NCBI RefSeq assembly: GCF_014695395.1
Contig: NZ_JACJOF010000026.1
Location: 1 to 64,000 of the forward strand
From: Nodosilinea sp. FACHB-131
GTDB lineage: Bacteria; Cyanobacteriota; Cyanobacteriia; Phormidesmidales; Phormidesmidaceae
DNA: 64,000 bases
Direction of reading: 5' to 3'
The translations under genes and the position numbers were made by a program. Below the pieces are notes generated by a model, which saw nothing but the letters and a program-made list of their open reading frames with translations, did not search any database and was not told the origin of the DNA. This document shows, one piece after another, positions 60,762 to 64,000 of this stretch; within the stretch, counting starts at the first letter, position 1; each line of letters begins with the position of its first letter.

Positions 60762-63110
60762 ATGTCAATTCACATTTTTGGAATTCGTCATCATGGACCC
60801 GGCTCTGCTCGCAGTCTTTGTGAAGCGTTGACGCAACTTCAGCCAGATATTGTACTGGTGGAAGGACCGCCGGATGCTGAGGCAGTTTTACCTCTGCTGA
60901 TTGATTCTCAGATGCGTCCACCTGTCGCATTGCTGGTTTATTCACCCGAAAACCCTCAGCAGGCAGCGTATTACCCTTTTGCAGTGTTTTCTCCAGAGTG
61001 GCAGGCCATTCACTATGGGTTGACTCAGCAGATTCCTGTCCGATTCATGGACTTACCCCAAACTCATCGGTTTGCCATGGGAATGGCAGACAAGGAACAG
61101 GAATTCGCGAATCAAGAACAGCCGCCGGAGGATGGAGAGAAAGCTGAAACAGAATCATTAGAAGCACTCCCTCAGCTAACTCCTAATCCCTATGATGATC
61201 CCTTGAGCCTGCTTGCCCAAGCAGCAGGATACAGCGACGGTGAACGTTGGTGGGAACATCTAGTCGAACAACGGCAGGATAGCACAGAGTTGTTTGCTGC
61301 CATTTTAGAAGCGATGACTGTGCTGCGATCGCATATTGAAACCAACCCCCAATCCCCACTTTCTAACCTCCACTCCCCACTGGAACCGTATCGAGAAGCC
61401 TATATGCGGAAGACCATCCGCGAAGCAGAAAAGCAAGGTTTTCAACGAATTGCCGTTGTCTGTGGCGCATGGCACGCGCCTGCTTTAGCAACGATGCCAC
61501 CTGCCAAAGAAGATGTTGCCCTGCTAAAGGGACTCCCAAAACTTAAGGTTGAAGCGACTTGGGTTCCCTGGACATATGGACGATTGACAATTAGCAGAGG
61601 CTACGGAGCAGGCATTGAATCTCCTGGTTGGTATCAGCATCTGTGGGAACAGGGAAAACGGAGCGTTGGCAAAGCCTCTCTTCTGAAGAATTCCACCCAA
61701 TCATCTCTTGGCACCACCAGTAGTTCGATTCGCTGGATGACGAAAGTTGCTCGACTACTGCGAAAACAAGACCTTGATGCCTCCTCTGCCAGCGTCATTG
61801 AAGCGGTTCGATTAGCTGAAACATTAGCAGCATTGCGCGATCGTCCCCTTCCAGGTCTGCCTGAGTTAAATGAAGCCACCCAGACGGTTCTTTGTTTTGG
61901 TGATTCACTGCCAATGCAGTTGATTCAGCAGCAGCTCATTGTGGGTGAACGGTTGGGTAAGGTTCCTGCCGAAACCCCAATGATTCCCCTACAACAGGAT
62001 TTACAGCGACAGCAGAAGCGACTGCGGCTGAAACCAGCAGCAACAGAAACAACTCTAGATCTGGATCTTCGTAAACCTCTAGATTTAGAGCGATCGCACC
62101 TGTTACATCGACTCAACCTATTGGAGATCCCTTGGGGGCGGCAACAATCGACAGGTAACACGAAAGGCACCTTCCGCGAATCTTGGCGGCTGCAGTGGCA
62201 ACCAGAGTTTGCTATTCACCTGATTGAGGCAGGAATCTGGGGCAATACGATTGAGACGGCTGCCATGACTTGGACGTGCGATCGCGCCAATCAAGCCAAT
62301 CTGCCCAACCTCACTAAGCTGATTGATCAAACCCTGCTGGCAAACCTCCCTCAGGCGGTCGTTCGCCTGATGAAATGTCTAGAATCAGAAGCTGCACTGG
62401 CAAGCGATATGGCACATCTGATGAATGCTTTGCCTCCTCTAGTGAACGTGACGCGCTACGGGACAGTGCGCCAGTTTGAAACGACAACAGTGGGGCATGT
62501 CGTTAACGGGCTAATCACTCGCATTTGCATTGGTCTACCGATTGCTGCGGCTTCTCTGGATGATGATGCAGCAACTCAAATGCATCAGCAGGTAAACGAC
62601 GTGAATGGCGCGATCGCGATTCTTCAACAACCTGATGCTTTAGAAATGTGGCAACAGGTTCTCCTTCAACTGGCCGACCAGCAGGGGTTACATGGGCTGG
62701 TAGCGGGGCGCTGCTGTCGCCTACTCTTTGAAGCCGGAGTCTTTCAGCCAGAAGATACGGCACGACGACTGGGGTTAGCACTCTCAACGGCCAGCGAACC
62801 TGCTCAAGCTGCCGCCTGGATTGAAGGATTTTTAGCAGGCAGTGGGTTATCGCTGCTCCATAACCCAACGCTTTGGCAAGTTTTAGATGACTGGGTGGCT
62901 CAGCTATCGAGTGAAACGTTTACTGCAATTTTGCCGCTGTTGCGTCGCACTTTTTCTACCTTCGCTGCCCCTGAACGCCGCCAGATGGGAGAGCGAGTTC
63001 GGCAGGGAAATAGTCATACCCCTGTATTCGTCAAAGCGGGTTCGTTTGATAGCGATCGCGCCGATTCCGTCCTCCCACTTGTTGCCCAATTACTTGGTAT
63101 TGCACCATGA
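60762..63110 (+). CDS. DUF5682-like protein (YehM-type)
   Basis: A 782-residue cytosolic protein. The start IFGIRHHGPGSARSLCEALT, LVEGPPDAEAVLPLL, and later QRIAVVCGAWHAPALA are the conserved blocks of DUF5682, the family that includes E. coli YehM, from memory. The paired histidine and VEGPPD motifs resemble TraB/PrgY-like or esterase active sites, but this is by eye only. It starts 11 bases after the ATPase and overlaps the VWA gene as ATGA. Function unknown; it is the conserved large partner in this operon type. Confidence 0.8.
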   Translation: MSIHIFGIRHHGPGSARSLCEALTQLQPDIVLVEGPPDAEAVLPLLIDSQMRPPVALLVYSPENPQQAAYYPFAVFSPEWQAIHYGLTQQIPVRFMDLPQTHRFAMGMADKEQEFANQEQPPEDGEKAETESLEALPQLTPNPYDDPLSLLAQAAGYSDGERWWEHLVEQRQDSTELFAAILEAMTVLRSHIETNPQSPLSNLHSPLEPYREAYMRKTIREAEKQGFQRIAVVCGAWHAPALATMPPAKEDVALLKGLPKLKVEATWVPWTYGRLTISRGYGAGIESPGWYQHLWEQGKRSVGKASLLKNSTQSSLGTTSSSIRWMTKVARLLRKQDLDASSASVIEAVRLAETLAALRDRPLPGLPELNEATQTVLCFGDSLPMQLIQQQLIVGERLGKVPAETPMIPLQQDLQRQQKRLRLKPAATETTLDLDLRKPLDLERSHLLHRLNLLEIPWGRQQSTGNTKGTFRESWRLQWQPEFAIHLIEAGIWGNTIETAAMTWTCDRANQANLPNLTKLIDQTLLANLPQAVVRLMKCLESEAALASDMAHLMNALPPLVNVTRYGTVRQFETTTVGHVVNGLITRICIGLPIAAASLDDDAATQMHQQVNDVNGAIAILQQPDALEMWQQVLLQLADQQGLHGLVAGRCCRLLFEAGVFQPEDTARRLGLALSTASEPAQAAAWIEGFLAGSGLSLLHNPTLWQVLDDWVAQLSSETFTAILPLLRRTFSTFAAPERRQMGERVRQGNSHTPVFVKAGSFDSDRADSVLPLVAQLLGIAP

Positions 63111-64000
63111 CGGACTCTCCCTCAACAGAACGATTGAGACGCTGGCGGCTCATCCTCGGTGGTGGCGCAGCGGATGGCATTTGCAGTTCAACCAACGGTA
63201 ATGGCATGGAAGGTGACGGCTTTAGTTTGGGAGGGGCAGATCAAGCGATCGATCAGACGTTGAGTGCGCTTTACGATAGCGATCGTCAAGGTGGACTGGG
63301 GGCTTCCTCTCCCAAAGTGGCGCGTTGGTTGGGTGACATTCGCACCTACTTTCCCACTTCAGTTGTAAAAGTGATGCAGCAAGATGCCTTGAATCGGCTG
63401 AACCTGCGCCAAATGTTATTGGAACCAGAACTGCTGGAGGCAGTAGAACCTGATGTGCATCTGGTCTCTAACCTGTTGTCACTAAGTGGGGTAATGCCTG
63501 GTAAGACAAAAGAAACCGCTCGAATTGTGGTCAGACGAGTCGTTGAAGATCTGATCCGCAAACTTGAAAATCCAACTCGGCAGGCAATTTTGGGTAGCCT
63601 CAATCGTTCTATCCGCAACCGTCGTCCCCGCCATCACGAAATTGATTGGCATCGGACAATTCGTGCCAATCTGAAACACTATCAGCCTCAATACCGCACC
63701 ATTATTCCTGAAACTCGGATTGGTTTTGGACGCAAACGTTCTGCCCTGCGAAACATCATTCTCTGCGTGGATCAGAGTGGTTCAATGGCAACCTCCGTCG
63801 TTTATGCCGGAATATTTAGTGCTATTTTGGCATCCCTCCCCGCAGTGCAAACCCATATGGTTGTGTTCGATACGGCAGTGGTTGACCTGACCGACTTGCT
63901 GCAAGATCCCGTTGAGGTTTTATTTGGAACTCAGCTAGGAGGCGGCACTGACATTAATCAGGCACTCGCTTACTGCCAAAGCCTGATTTGCCAACCACAG
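63107..64000 (+). CDS. VWA-domain protein, YehP-like (partial, runs off right edge)
   Basis: The first 298 residues are visible; no stop occurs before the edge. The N-terminal region is helical (RRWRLILGGGAADGICSS). A von Willebrand A domain begins near 215 with the MIDAS motif CVDQSGSMATSV (D222) and has GTQLGGGTDINQAL, the MIDAS threonine. The VWA protein is expected to bind a target and present it to the MoxR ATPase. The ATGA overlap with the DUF5682 gene shows coupling. More operon genes may follow outside the window. Confidence 0.88.
   Translation, partial: MTDSPSTERLRRWRLILGGGAADGICSSTNGNGMEGDGFSLGGADQAIDQTLSALYDSDRQGGLGASSPKVARWLGDIRTYFPTSVVKVMQQDALNRLNLRQMLLEPELLEAVEPDVHLVSNLLSLSGVMPGKTKETARIVVRRVVEDLIRKLENPTRQAILGSLNRSIRNRRPRHHEIDWHRTIRANLKHYQPQYRTIIPETRIGFGRKRSALRNIILCVDQSGSMATSVVYAGIFSAILASLPAVQTHMVVFDTAVVDLTDLLQDPVEVLFGTQLGGGTDINQALAYCQSLICQPQ

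Overview
The window reads as a chromosomal segment of a filamentous or Leptolyngbya/Nodosilinea-like cyanobacterium. The octamer GCGATCGC (HIP1) recurs throughout. The housekeeping genes are cyanobacterial: ndhH, the sulfolipid pair sqdB-sqdX, rsmH, tRNA-Phe, and large GAF/PAS hybrid kinases. Species cannot be named from sequence alone.

Layout. (1) 1-4300: the transposition core of a type V-K CRISPR-associated transposon (tniQ, tnsC and tnsB, all minus strand) with a recognisable left end and TnsB-site repeats. IS1-family material lies downstream of tniQ; no Cas12k, tracrRNA or CRISPR array is visible before the window edge. (2) 4300-10800: small orphan genes, an Xre regulator translationally coupled to a hybrid histidine kinase, a LuxR regulator divergent from a DJ-1/PfpI protein, and a small membrane protein. 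(3) 10850-17500: a compact topoisomerase I, a ten-repeat TPR protein whose frame continues past an early stop, decayed genes, a Crp/Fnr regulator, a REC protein and a 2H phosphoesterase. (4) 17900-27000: two alpha/beta hydrolases, an SDR, a cupin, a berberine-bridge-type FAD oxidase and an AraC regulator, with a duplicated SDR/AraC regulatory region, then the chromate pair chrB-chrA. (5) 27000-38000: a duplicated 200-bp module with terminator, a GHL10-type glycoside hydrolase, a lipoprotein, an unusual coiled-coil/HNH-like/membrane protein, a tyrosine-recombinase fragment, a CheB-CheR-PAS-kinase-REC giant, and a GH104-type lysozyme. (6) 38000-48950: core genes ndhH, rsmH, a UbiH-like hydroxylase, Uma2, sqdX, sqdB, a MarR-ABC exporter set and an SRAP protein. 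(7) 49400-56300: a helical stress-like protein, a phytase-like esterase lipoprotein, an FAD oxidoreductase, a PPC-domain secreted protein, tRNA-Phe, a pentapeptide-repeat protein and an IS1 relic. (8) 56600-64000: a tight five-gene operon encoding a SWIM zinc finger protein, a DUF5691-like protein, a MoxR AAA+ ATPase, a DUF5682-like protein and a VWA protein that runs off the right edge.

The two systems of most interest are the V-K transposon core with its odd back-to-back end structure, and the SWIM/MoxR/VWA operon. The operon resembles E. coli yehLMPQ and the MoxR-VWA modules proposed as NTP-dependent chaperone or conflict systems; its biological output is not established. Several decayed or duplicated pieces (IS1 relics, SDR pseudogene, recombinase fragment, module copies) show repeated rearrangement of the accessory parts.
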